A stretch of 48,493 nt of DNA from Streptomyces purpureus (GTDB taxonomy: Bacteria; Actinomycetota; Actinomycetes; Streptomycetales; Streptomycetaceae), in contig NZ_BMQQ01000024.1 of NCBI RefSeq assembly GCF_014648195.1, forward strand, positions 64,455-112,947, given 5' to 3'. This document shows positions 26,901 to 33,289 of the stretch, in pieces. The stretch's first letter is position 1. Every line of letters starts with the position of its first letter. The translations under genes were made by a program, and so were the position numbers. A model generated the notes under the pieces. The model was not told where the DNA came from. It did no database searches and worked only from the letters and a program-made list of their open reading frames with translations.

Positions 26901-29205
26901 GGGTACCGAGACCGTACCGCCGGACCTCTTCGAGCGGTTCGGCGCCACGGCCGACCTGATCTGCGCCTATGGGCTCACCGAGGCGACGGTCAACTCCACG
27001 CTGTGGCCGGCCCGGGAGCACGGCGGCACCCCCTCCGGCCGGGTGCCGATCGGCCGTCCCGACCCGAACACCCGCGCCTACGTCCTCGACGAGCACCTGC
27101 GGCCCGTCCCGCCCGGTGTGGTCGGCGAGCTGTACGTCGCCGGACGCGGCCTCGCCCGCGGCTACCTCGGCCGGCCCGGTCTGACGTCGGAACGTTTCGT
27201 CGCGGACCCGTTCGGGAAGCCCGGCAGCCGGATGTACCGGACCGGTGACCGCGCCCGCTGGCGCGCCGACGGCAACCTCGACTTCCTCGGCCGGGTCGAC
27301 ACCCAGGTCAAGGTCCGGGGCTTCCGTATCGAACTCGGCGAGATCGAGGCGGCGCTCGCCGGGCACCCCTCGGTCGCCCAGGCCGCCGTGCTGCCCGACC
27401 GCGACGGCGACATCGTCCGCCTGATCGGTTACGCCGTACTGGAGTCGGGAGACGCCAGGGAGGCAGCCCCGCAGGAGCTGCGCGCCCATGTCGCCGGGCA
27501 GCTGCCCGAATACATGGTCCCGGCGCTCGTCGTGCCACTCGACGGCCCGCTGCCGCTGACCCCCAACGGCAAGCTGGACCGCAAGGCGCTGCCCGCGCCG
27601 GACTGGTCCGCCATGACGGGCGATGCCCGCCCCGCCACCGGCACACAGGCCCGCCTCGCCGCACTGTTCTGCGAGATCCTCAAGCTGGACAGCGTCGGCG
27701 TGCACGACAACTTCTTCGCGCTCGGCGGCCACTCCATGGCCTCCATGCGGCTCCTGGGCCGGATCCGCGCGGAGTTCGGGGTCGAGCTCAGCATCCGAGA
27801 TGTCTTCGACGCGCTGACCGTCGCCGGTGTCGCCGGCAAGCTGGAGGGGGCGGCGGCCGCCCGCGTGGCGCTGCGCCCCGCCGGGGACCGTGAGGACCCG
27901 CTGCCGCTCGCGCCCGGCCAGCGGTGGCAGTGGGAGACCTACCGCCGTGGCCCCGGCTTCGACCACGCGCTGGTCCTGCGCTCCCCGGGCGGCCTCGACA
28001 CCGGCTCGCTCGCCGCCGCGCTCGCCGACGTCGTGGCCCGCCACGAGCCGCTGCGCACGGCGTTCACCGAAGGCGACGGCACGGTGCACCAGCGGCCCGC
28101 CCAGGCTCCGGCCCTCGCCGCCGAGGAGTGCGCGGACCTCGACGCCCGGCTCGCCGAACTCGCCGGCCAGGCACCCGACCTGGAGCACGAGGCGCCGCTG
28201 CGGGCCCGCCTGCTCACCGCCCCGGACGGCAGCCACGCCCTGATGCTGACCATGCACTACCTCGCGGTGGACGAATGGTCCGTGGTCCCGCTCTTCCGCG
28301 ACCTCACCACGGCCTACACGGCCCGTACGGAGAGCCGCGCCCCGCTCTGGGAGCCGCTGCCGGTCACGTACGCCGACTACACCCGCTGGGCCCACGAGGT
28401 CCTGGGCGACCTCGGCGACCCGGACAGCCGGGGCGCACAGCAGCTCGCCTACTGGCGGCGGACGCTGGCGGACGTCCCGGCCCGGCTGGCCCTCCCGGCC
28501 GACGGCCCGCGCCGGGCCGCCACGGACACGGGCCGACGGCCCGCGGACCACGTCGGGTTCGTCCTCGACGAACGGCTCCACGCGGACGTGGACCGGCTCG
28601 CCCGGGCCACCGGCACCAGCATGTTCATGGTGCTGCACTCCGCCCTCGCGGCCCTGCTCACCGCCCACGGCGCGGGCACCGACCTGCCCATCGGCACGAT
28701 GGTCGCCGGCCGCACCGACGACCAGCTCGCCGACCTCGTCGGCTGCTTCCTCAACACCGTCGTCCTGCGCACCGACACGGCCGGCGACCCGACCTTCGCG
28801 GAACTGCTCACCCGCGTCCGGGAGACCACGCTCAGCGCCCTGGACCGGCAGGAGGTCCCCTTCGACGAGGTCGTCCGGGCCACCGGACTGCCCCCCGAGG
28901 GACCGCAGGTCATGGTCGTCCACCACGAGCAGGCCGACCTGGAGAAACTGGAAGGCGGCGTGGGCTCCCTGGAGGCCGTACCCACCGGCTCCGCCCGGGC
29001 GGAACTCACCCTGAGCTTCTACGAGCCCCGCGGCGAGGGCGTCGTGCACTGCGGACTGATCCACGCGACCGACCTGATCGGCGCCGCCAAGGCGCGGCAG
29101 CTCGCCGACGAACTTCTGGAGCTGCTGCGCACCGTGGTGGCCCACCCCGAACAGCCGCTGTCCGAGCTGTTCACCGCACCGTCCAAGAGGAGTGACAACG
29201 CATGA
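14983..29205 (+). CDS. four-module siderophore NRPS (C-A-T, C-A-T, C-A-T, C-A-T, terminal C)
   Basis: 4740 residues; builds a tetrapeptide. C1 ~14-436 (H143-H144...D148); A1 ~460-950; T1 S1000 (GGDS); C2 ~1054-1480 (H1180-H1181); A2 ~1491-1990; T2 S2039 (GGDS); an Ala/Pro-rich linker of about 100 residues; C3 ~2166-2600; A3 ~2616-3130; T3 S3187 (GGHS); C4 ~3243-3690 (H3371-H3372, DE for DG); A4 ~3706-4200; T4 S4251 (GGHS); C5 ~4307-4725. My pocket readings are A2 DVWHFSLVDK (Ser), A3 DMENLGLINK (N5-hydroxyornithine), A1 DVWIVGAVNK and A4 DVFILGAVNK (paralogous, probably formyl-hydroxyornithine). No E domain or thioesterase is present; a terminal C domain suits diketopiperazine release as in erythrochelin. 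C3 and C5 have altered histidine motifs. ATG 14983 has AAGG 11 bases upstream. Confidence 0.95.
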   Translation: MFDVESDRTPAPGLPVTGGQTGIWLAQQLEPDSSAYNIVFALDLRGAVDLDRLAAAVRQAVGEAECLHVRITPGESGPRQTPVPVTVDVPVVDLRGAPSPQDAAADWMAADRDRPVDLAHDPMFAQALLRLADDRVWWYQRYHHIVLDGMGVALVTRRAGEIYTLGEKAPARPDWSLSRLVEADLAHQASESHAADRAWWRARMAGRTEPARLVERTPSLMARRLRRSVELSAEDTGRLRAAADRAGTRTSRVLIAAVAAYLHRAGGEQDLVLGLPLAARQDDVSAAVPGMVSNIVPLRLTVGPGTTGAALVAEVHDAVADAVAHGRHRAEEMAKDLGLVDGVPELVGPTVNILPRAEDLRFADHQAELRPEWLGPVSDLAFSFGEIRGGGVTLHLDADAAVCDEETLRAHERRFLALLHALTEHSDRPVGHIELTSGPERARLLDEFGVSPREVPELSWPAAFEAQVRRSPDAVALVHEERELTYAELNAAANRLARLLVSRGVRAEDVVAVALPRSPELVVSLLAVMKAGAAYLPLDADHPQDRIAYMLSDAGARTVITVRELAGELPQAPGVTHLLLDDPATAGSGATLDDTDLGVPVALDQAAYVIYTSGSTGRPKGVVVPHDGVGSLIATATDRIGITADSRVVQFASVGFDVTVWDLIMSLCVGGRVIVVPAERRVAGPALTDYIARHRATHMILPPSLVSALPPECELPDGAVLVVGTEAVPSELIARWAGRVKVVVAYGLTEASVNSTLWPAVPGRPGPAPIGRPDPNTRAYVLDTALRPVPVGAEGELYVAGRGLARGYLGRPGLTSERFVADPYGEPGTRMYRTGDRVRWGADGNLEFLGRADGQVKIRGHRIEPGEIESAFMACPGIAQAAVLVRDDHRGVKRLVAYLVGDGELADTEAAVTAARARVADTLPEHMVPSAVVVLDGPLPLTPNGKLDSRALPEPRWTAVGGADAPTTPAETRLAALFADVLGLPSVGVHDSFFELGGDSIVAIQLVNRAREAGLTISPREVFRLRTVAALARAAGEVAGPAAVAPVALDEDALPVSPLQEGFFFHAEFDAQAADLYVVQELLDLDGHVDPERLRRALQQLLDRHALLRASFRQLPGGQVVQRLADRVTLPWRQADTSETGIDDLLAADRDERFDLERPPLLRATLIRDGRRHRLLLTLHHIIADGWSVSVLLRELAAAYQGDPLPEPAAPHPYLSWLAARDKDAAREAWRQALAGVDGPTRLPALSPATEGTQTPPRPEHVDTRLPDDFTAELTAYARTHGLTLSTVVHGTWGLLLGALTGSGDVVFGTTVSGRTTEVAGLDNAVGLFINTVPARVTLRPDETLTDLLRRVQDEHTALLDHQHLGLADIQRTAGGGELFDTLVVFENYPTGDLSAGQQPGALRITGAEVSDAVHYPLALVVEPGDGLLLRFKHDAARIDQVTTAVLANRFTALLRTLMTEPDRTVARTGLLTGREHEHLTERNATAHPVPDATLATLITAQAARTPDGTAVVFEDTTLTYAELDRRAEALARRLRARGAGPESYVAVAVPRSAELMVALLGVLKSGAAYLPVDLDYPADRIAFMLGDSGARTVVTTAEAAERLPRVEGLDRLVLGRADQEDGLPDTPGRPAGPDHPAYLIYTSGSTGRPKGVAVTHRAIVNRLAWMQGEYRLDPDDRVLQKTPSSFDVSVWEFFWALNQGATVVLARPDGHRDPAYLAELVRARRITTMHFVPSMLAAFTQVMESATATPDWAASLRRVFCSGEALTGAEARRWWELTSRSAGAPVPLHNLYGPTEAAVDVTHHPYDGGSELAVPIGRPVWNTRLHVLDPYLRPVPDGVPGELYLAGVQLARGYHDRPGLTAERFVADPFGEPGTRMYRTGDLVRRRADGAVEYLGRTDRQVKIRGNRIELGEIEAALAALPGVARAVVVVRDGALVGYAVPAPGTRTPDSEALRAALAEALPATMVPSALVTLDELPLTPSGKLDQNALPSPEITPRAGGRAPRNERESALCQIFTDVLGVQGIGADDDFFVLGGDSLTSIAVATRARESGLTISPRDVFQHRTPAALAAAAPDAAPEPAPPTDAVTVSAADAGQAAAALQAVLAQQALSGAAVDPALRALLDQLTAAAPEEPPAPRPLGGLDLTPEETARVEAAAGLPVADIWPLSPLQEGMYFHATYDAGDALDVYLSQETLDFDHRVDAGRLRAACRALLERNTSLRAGFAGDGLPRPVQFIADGAEIPLVEADLSGLPADEQRARTEELLATDRRRRFDLTSPPLCRLLLIRLGDGRDRLVVTHHLILWDGWSAWLFLEELFTLYERSGDATGLPAPGSYRDYLAWLDDQDSEVALDAWRRVLAGYDEPTLVAPSGRDSGPVIPADFDAVLTEESSDRLRTLARRHGLTLNTVLNAAWGLVLSATTGRDDIAFGTAVAGRPADVPNVAGIIGMFLNTIPARVAFTPDEPLLDLLRRMQSERAAVMPYEYVGLGTLQQATGHRRLFDTLFVLRSADGEDRAAELRQRHGITAVSNVDGTHFPLTLIVTPETRLRVTLAARPDLFDADHATTILTRFTAVLDRLGEALAQAPDSARTADVDLLLPAERAALVSAWAASREPVPNETVADMLAAQVARTPDAVALVFGERALTYAELDAHINRLARLLLARGAGPEKVVALALPRSIDMVAALFAVLRAGAAYLPLDLDHPADRLRLMVEDTGPLCLVSTTAVAPALRGDAGPAAPELLLDDEAVAAELAALPDGEITDAERPGFTHDVPDRLEYPAYVIYTSGSTGRPKGVVTPYRGLTNMQLNHQKEIFDPAIASAGGRRLRIAHTVSFAFDMSWEELLWLVEGHEVHVCDEELRRDAEALVAYCDAHRVDVVNVTPTYAQLLIEEGLLDQDETAGKHRPALVLLGGEAVPDTVWDRLRRTEGTYGYNLYGPTEYTINTLGGSTADSATSTVGVPIRNTRAYVLDTMLRPVPPGCPGELYIAGTGLARGYHDRPGLTAERFVADPFGAPGERMYRTGDLVRQRPDGLLDFLGRTDDQVKIRGYRIELGEISTALSAHPSVAHAAVVVNEATGTKRLVGYVVPEEGAEPGEALTQRLRDHLKAGLPDYMVPSALVTVATLPLTVNGKLDVKALPAPDFAGAGTSRAPRTPREETLCALFAEALGLPEGSVGIDSDFFELGGHSLLATRLVSRARTALDTELAIRDLFEAPTVAELAERVSRAQGAARPALTAGERPGELPLSHAQQRLWVIQQIECTSAAYNFPLVMRAHGALDIEAWSAALADVTARHEALRTVFFTAADGQTYQRVLPAEQACPVVERVTATEDELPGIVDAAVNRPFDLAAELPLRATIVELAPEDHVIVMLLHHITTDEWSDRPFLRDLAAAYAARLGGTAPDLAPLPVQYADYALWQQRLLGEPADPESLAARQLEYWHTALEGAPEELELPTDRPRPARPAFTGAELDLAFDAEVHDGLKRLARETGASMFMVVHAAVAALLHRMGAGHDIPLGSPIAGRSDEALDDLVGFFVNTLVLRTDLSGDPSFTELLTRVRETDLAAFSHADVPFEAVVEKLNPTRSLSRNPLFQVMVGYHARGGDELELPGLAVEYVPFATRTAKFDLVFSFTEHTPADGGAGSLNCRLEYATELFDQETAERLGDRLGRLVAALVAAPGRPLSQAEILTPDERQLVVEGFNGTPREVEEKTLPALFAQRLAERPDAVAVAERARSVTYAQLDARANRIARLLAAHGAGAESVVGVAVPRSVDMVATVLATLKLGAAFLPLDLVHPADRLAYMIEDSRAALVVGTEPVAGKIPDAAGVPVVLLDAPDTVTALDTLSDAPVDAEPAALDQAAYVIYTSGSTGRPKGVVVPHEGISSLVATAVDRMGLRSDSRVLQFASIGFDVFAFELSMALCHGGRLVLITDEARVAGPALTDFLADQRITHMILPPSLVSALPPGCELPEGSTVLVGTETVPPDLFERFGATADLICAYGLTEATVNSTLWPAREHGGTPSGRVPIGRPDPNTRAYVLDEHLRPVPPGVVGELYVAGRGLARGYLGRPGLTSERFVADPFGKPGSRMYRTGDRARWRADGNLDFLGRVDTQVKVRGFRIELGEIEAALAGHPSVAQAAVLPDRDGDIVRLIGYAVLESGDAREAAPQELRAHVAGQLPEYMVPALVVPLDGPLPLTPNGKLDRKALPAPDWSAMTGDARPATGTQARLAALFCEILKLDSVGVHDNFFALGGHSMASMRLLGRIRAEFGVELSIRDVFDALTVAGVAGKLEGAAAARVALRPAGDREDPLPLAPGQRWQWETYRRGPGFDHALVLRSPGGLDTGSLAAALADVVARHEPLRTAFTEGDGTVHQRPAQAPALAAEECADLDARLAELAGQAPDLEHEAPLRARLLTAPDGSHALMLTMHYLAVDEWSVVPLFRDLTTAYTARTESRAPLWEPLPVTYADYTRWAHEVLGDLGDPDSRGAQQLAYWRRTLADVPARLALPADGPRRAATDTGRRPADHVGFVLDERLHADVDRLARATGTSMFMVLHSALAALLTAHGAGTDLPIGTMVAGRTDDQLADLVGCFLNTVVLRTDTAGDPTFAELLTRVRETTLSALDRQEVPFDEVVRATGLPPEGPQVMVVHHEQADLEKLEGGVGSLEAVPTGSARAELTLSFYEPRGEGVVHCGLIHATDLIGAAKARQLADELLELLRTVVAHPEQPLSELFTAPSKRSDNA

Positions 29206-29411
29206 CGACCAACCCGTTCGAGGACCCGCAGGGCGCGTTCCTGGTCCTGGTCAACGACGAGAACCAGCACTCGCTGTGGCCCTCCTTCGCGGAGGTCCCG
29301 GCCGGCTGGCGGACCGCCGCCGGCCCGGACACCCGCGAGATCTGCCTCGCCTACGTCGAGGAACACTGGACCGACCTGCGCCCCGCGAGCCTCGCCGCCC
29401 AGCAGGACTGA
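29202..29411 (+). CDS. mbtH: MbtH-like NRPS chaperone
   Basis: 69 residues with the family pattern: NPFED, LVNDENQHSLWPSFAEVPAGW, then ICLAYVEEHWTDLRP. MbtH proteins bind A domains and activate them or aid their solubility. The ATG overlaps the NRPS stop (ATGA at 29202-29205), giving translational coupling to its client. A strong bidirectional terminator follows 21 bases after the stop, ending the biosynthetic run. Confidence 0.97.
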   Translation: MTTNPFEDPQGAFLVLVNDENQHSLWPSFAEVPAGWRTAAGPDTREICLAYVEEHWTDLRPASLAAQQD

Positions 29412-29432
29412 CGCGGCAGAAGTCATACGAAA

Positions 29433-29477
29433 GCCGCCGCCCGCAGAGGCTTCTCCTCTGCGGGCGGCGGCTTCTTT
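29433..29477. terminator. bidirectional terminator between mbtH and the exporter genes
   Basis: A perfect 17-bp stem (arms 29433-29449 and 29455-29471) with a 5-base loop, followed by TTCTTT on the plus side and CTTTCG on the minus side. It terminates both the NRPS/MbtH transcript and the convergent exporter operon. Confidence 0.9.
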
Positions 29478-29490
29478 GGGGGCTTGGGGC

Positions 29491-31365
29491 CTAGCACACG
29501 CCTTGGCCGGAAGTCTGGCGGCTGTCGGACCACGCCGCCCACAGCGCCGCGTACCGGCCGCCCGCCGCCACGAGTTCGTCGTGGGTGCCGGTCTCCACGA
29601 TCCGGCCCTCGTCCAGGACGACGACGCGGTCCGCCGTCGCGGCCTGCGGGAGCCGGTGGGCGACCATCAGGCCCGTACGGCCCTCCAGAGCCTTCGAGGC
29701 GGCCTCCTCCAGCACCCCCGCGCCCGCACTGCCCGCGTCGGCCGTGGCCTCGTCCAGGATGGCGATGGGCGGGTCGGCGAGGACCAGGCGGGCCAGGGCG
29801 AGGTGCTGCGCCTGGGTCACCGTCAGCCGGTGACCGCCCTCGCCGACCACCGTGGCCAGACCGTCGGGCAGGGCCTGCGCCCACTCCAGGGCACCGACAT
29901 GGGCCAGCGCTTCGCGCAGCTCCTCGTCGGTGGCGCCGGGCCGCGCCAGGCGCAGGTCCTCGGCGAGCGGGCCCGCGAAGACGTGCACCTCCTGGCTGAT
30001 CAGCGTCACGGCCCGCCGTACGCCCGACGGGCCCAGCTCGCGGACGTCGACACCGCCCAGCGAGATCGACCCGCCGCGCGGCTCGTGGACACCGGCGATG
30101 ACCTTGGCCAGCGTCGTCTTGCCGGCGCCGCTCGCGCCCACCAGCGCCACCCGTTCGCCGCTGCGCACCTCCAGGTCGATGTCGAAGAGCACGGGACGGT
30201 CGTCGGCGTACGCGTGGCTGAGGCCGGTCACCTTCACCGCGCCGTCGACCGGGACGCTCCCGCCCCGCGGCAGCCGCTCGGCAGGGAGGTTCGAGACCCC
30301 GGTCAGGCGGGCGAAGCTCGCGCCCGCCGACTGGGCGTCGTCGATGAGGAACAGCGTGGCGTTGATCGGGTTGAAGAGGCTGTGGAAGTACAGCGCCGCC
30401 GCGGTGGCCGTGCCGATGCTCACCGAACCGTTGTCGACCAGCCAGAAGCCGGTGGCGAGCATCGCGGCCAGGCCGATGAACTCGGCCAGGTTCAGCCGGG
30501 AGAAGAACCCGGTCACGATGTGCAGGCCGCGCACTGCCAGATCACGCGCCGACGCCGAACGGTCCGTCAGAAGCGCGGTGTGCGTGTCGTTCAGCCGGAA
30601 CGCGCGGACGGTGCGCACACCGCCGATGCTGTCGAGCAGCTGGTGCTGGAGCGCGCCGGTGGCGACGCGGTGCTCGGCGTACACCGGCGCGGCCCGGCGC
30701 AGGTACCAGCGCACGGACAGCACCTGCACGGGCATGGCCAGCAGGGCCGCGAGCAGGAACCGCCAGTCCAGGACGGCGAGTCCGACCATGGTCAGCACGA
30801 TGGTGAGGGCGGAGCGGGTGAACTCCGGCAGCGCCTGGCGCACCGATTTGGCGATCATGGACACATCGCTGGTGACCCGGGAGACCAGGTCTCCCGAGCC
30901 GGCCGCCTCGACCCGTTCCAGGGGCAGCCCGAGGGCCCGCTCGATGAACCGCTCGCGCACGGAGGCGAGGACGGTCTCGCCGAGCCGGGCCACGAGCGAG
31001 CTGCCCACGGCGGCCGCGGCGCCCCGGGCCAGCGCCACCACGACGAGCAGGACCAGCGGCAGGGTCAGGGCCTGGGAGCCCCGCCGCTCCACCACCAGGT
31101 CGACGATGTGTCCGAGCAGGGGAGCGGTCAGCAGACCGATCGCCGTTCCGGTGACGAGGACGGTGACGGCGCCCACGGCCAGGAGCCGGTGCCCGCGCAG
31201 GATCGTACGGAGCGCCGCGAGGCTCTCCGTGCCGCTCGCGGTCGGGAGGAGCGCCCGGTCCGGCCGGTCCGTGCTGGTTCCGCTCATGGCCGTTTCCGTC
31301 TCTTCCGTCGTCTCCGTCGCGGGGGTGCCCGGCCCTTCCGGGCGGGCTTCGTACGTGGCGGTCAT
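29491..31365 (-). CDS. ABC exporter half-transporter, ATP-competent Walker A/B subunit
   Basis: 624 residues: an acidic N-terminal tail, six-helix exporter TMD (~50-350), then an NBD. The NBD has a normal Walker A (VGASGAGKTT, near 409), normal Walker B with catalytic Glu (IAILDEATAD) and H-loop MVAHRL, but its signature is LTVTQAQHLALAR in place of LSGGQ. Its partner, encoded just upstream on the same strand, has the opposite pattern. The pair most likely exports the apo-siderophore. Start ATG overlaps the partner's stop (ATGA at 31362-31365), so the subunits are translationally coupled. Confidence 0.92.
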   Translation of the reverse strand: MTATYEARPEGPGTPATETTEETETAMSGTSTDRPDRALLPTASGTESLAALRTILRGHRLLAVGAVTVLVTGTAIGLLTAPLLGHIVDLVVERRGSQALTLPLVLLVVVALARGAAAAVGSSLVARLGETVLASVRERFIERALGLPLERVEAAGSGDLVSRVTSDVSMIAKSVRQALPEFTRSALTIVLTMVGLAVLDWRFLLAALLAMPVQVLSVRWYLRRAAPVYAEHRVATGALQHQLLDSIGGVRTVRAFRLNDTHTALLTDRSASARDLAVRGLHIVTGFFSRLNLAEFIGLAAMLATGFWLVDNGSVSIGTATAAALYFHSLFNPINATLFLIDDAQSAGASFARLTGVSNLPAERLPRGGSVPVDGAVKVTGLSHAYADDRPVLFDIDLEVRSGERVALVGASGAGKTTLAKVIAGVHEPRGGSISLGGVDVRELGPSGVRRAVTLISQEVHVFAGPLAEDLRLARPGATDEELREALAHVGALEWAQALPDGLATVVGEGGHRLTVTQAQHLALARLVLADPPIAILDEATADAGSAGAGVLEEAASKALEGRTGLMVAHRLPQAATADRVVVLDEGRIVETGTHDELVAAGGRYAALWAAWSDSRQTSGQGVC

Positions 31366-33056
31366 GCGAGCACCGCCGCGCGGTACGTCTCGTCGGCGGC
31401 GACGAGTTCGGCGTGCCGGCCGTCGACGGTGACGGTTCCCTCGTCGAGGACCACCACCCGGTCGGTCACCGCGAGGAGGGCCGGGCTGGTCGTGATGAGG
31501 ACCGTGGTCCGCCCCCGCCGGACGTCGCGCAGCCGGGCGGCGATACGGGACTCGGTGACGGTGTCCACGGCGGTGGTCGGGTCGTGCAGGACGAGCACGG
31601 CGCGATCGGCGGCGAGCGCCCGGGCGAGCGCGACCCGCTGGCGCTGGCCGCCGGAGAGGGACCTGCCGCGTTCGGCGAGCAGGGTGTCCGCGCCGTCGGG
31701 CAGCAGCCGGGCGACCTCGTCCGTCGCCGAGGCGGCCAGGGCGTCGTCGACCGCACTCGTACCGGCGTCGGCCGCCCCCGCCCGTACGTTGTCCAGCAGG
31801 CTGCTCTCGAACAGGTCGGCGTCGTGGTGGGCGACCAGGACCGAGCGGCGCAGCCCGTCGGGGTCGAGCTCGGTCAGGGGAACGCCGTCGAGCTCGACCA
31901 GGCCGTCGGACGGGTCCGCCTCCCTGGCGAGGGCGAGCATCAGGTCGTTGGCGGCCGCCGGATCACGGGCGACGACGCCGGTGAGGCTGCCGGGGCGGAG
32001 GTCGAGGTCGACCCCGCGCAGCGTGCCGAGGGTCAGCCCGCGCAGCCGGACGTGACCGGCGCCGGACGGTGTCTGCTGCCCGCCCTCCACGGCGGCGGGG
32101 GAGGCCAGCACCTCGGCGATCCGGCGCGCGGAGGCGCGTCCCTGCGCGAACTCGGCGTTGACATAGGCGAGCAGCTGGAAGGGGCCGAGGAGGAACTGGG
32201 CGAGACCCACCGCGGCGACCAGATCGCCGACGCTGATCGAGCCGTCCATGGCCAGATAGGCGCCCACGATGCCGATGACCGCGATGAAGACGCCCGTCAG
32301 GGCCAGGACCGCGCCCTCGTGACCGGCCCGGCTGCGGGCCGCCCGCAGCGCCGCGGCGAGCGAGTCCTGACTGGTCGTACGGTAGCGGGCGACGGCCGCC
32401 GCCTCGGCTCCCATGCCCTTGAGGACACGCAGCCCGGAGACCAGGTCGGCCGCGACGCCGGAGGCGTGCGCGGCGCTCTCCTGCTCCGTCTCGCTGCGGC
32501 GTTCGAGAGGCCGGCTGATGCGGTGCCCGAGCCAGAGCAGCGGGGGAATGCCGAGCAGGACGAGCAGCCCGAGCGGTACGGAGATCCTCAGCAGCGCGAC
32601 GGCGCTGATCACCAGGGCGGCGGCCGCGGCGCAGCCGTACGCCAGCACGGTGGCCACCGAGCCCACGCGGCGGGCGTCGTTGGTGGCGATACTGGTCAGC
32701 GCGCCCGGCAGCCGGTTCGCGTCGGCGCCGCCCCGGGGGTCGAGCACCCGGGCGCCGAGCTCCAGCCGGAGCCGGTGCGCGGCGTGTTCGCCCGAGCCCT
32801 CGGCGATCCGGGCGCTGGTGCGGTAGCAGGTGGACAGGACGAGGAAGAGCGCCGCGAGCACCAGGAGCCAGCGCAGCAGGGCCTGCGAGGAGCCGGTGGC
32901 CACCGCCGTGTCGATGGCGGCGCCGATGACCACGGGCACCAGGGCTTCACACCCCTGGTGGGTCATGCCGAGCAGGGACGCGGAGATCACCCGCCTGCGC
33001 TGTCCCCTGATCGCTCTGCGGAGGACGTGGCCCCCGGTCGGTCCTCCAACTGGCAT
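31362..33056 (-). CDS. ABC exporter half-transporter, degenerate-ATPase subunit
   Basis: 564 residues with an exporter TMD followed by an NBD. The signature is canonical (LSGGQRQRVALAR, near residue 465). Walker A is lost (GVVARDPAAANDLMLA, no Lys), Walker B reads VLVLHDPTTAVD in place of DEPT, and the switch His is absent (LITTSPALL). It can therefore contribute only the signature half of one composite ATP site, completed by the Walker A/B of the downstream subunit. First gene of the exporter operon; GGAGGG precedes ATG 33056 and iron box 4 lies 31 bp upstream. Confidence 0.92.
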   Translation of the reverse strand: MPVGGPTGGHVLRRAIRGQRRRVISASLLGMTHQGCEALVPVVIGAAIDTAVATGSSQALLRWLLVLAALFLVLSTCYRTSARIAEGSGEHAAHRLRLELGARVLDPRGGADANRLPGALTSIATNDARRVGSVATVLAYGCAAAAALVISAVALLRISVPLGLLVLLGIPPLLWLGHRISRPLERRSETEQESAAHASGVAADLVSGLRVLKGMGAEAAAVARYRTTSQDSLAAALRAARSRAGHEGAVLALTGVFIAVIGIVGAYLAMDGSISVGDLVAAVGLAQFLLGPFQLLAYVNAEFAQGRASARRIAEVLASPAAVEGGQQTPSGAGHVRLRGLTLGTLRGVDLDLRPGSLTGVVARDPAAANDLMLALAREADPSDGLVELDGVPLTELDPDGLRRSVLVAHHDADLFESSLLDNVRAGAADAGTSAVDDALAASATDEVARLLPDGADTLLAERGRSLSGGQRQRVALARALAADRAVLVLHDPTTAVDTVTESRIAARLRDVRRGRTTVLITTSPALLAVTDRVVVLDEGTVTVDGRHAELVAADETYRAAVLA

Positions 33057-33086
33057 GTGGCCCTCCGCCTGGAGATCTGAGAAAAG

Positions 33087-33105
33087 TTAGGTAAGGCTAC
33101 TCTAA
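33087..33105 (-). promoter_or_regulatory. iron box 4 (upstream of exporter operon)
   Basis: TTAGGTAAGGCTACTCTAA, 16 of 19 consensus matches, 31 bp before the exporter operon's first ATG. Confidence 0.87.
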
Positions 33106-33202
33106 TCAGGTGCGCTCATCGTGTCCTCGCCCCGGGCCCGCGGAGAAGGTCGTTCCGTCGTCTACTCCCGCTGCGGGCCAGCGCGTTGACCGACTATCCA
33201 CG

Positions 33203-33221
33203 TTCGGTTAGCCTCGCCTAA
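33203..33221 (+). promoter_or_regulatory. iron box 5 (upstream of importer operon)
   Basis: TTCGGTTAGCCTCGCCTAA, 15 of 19 consensus matches, about 70-90 bp before the first permease. With box 4 it sits in the divergent exporter/importer control region. Confidence 0.8.
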
Positions 33222-33289
33222 GTTGCAAGCCTCTTCCGCGCCTCACATCGCACGCGGTACGCCTGAGTCACCGTCAGGGGGAATTGTCG

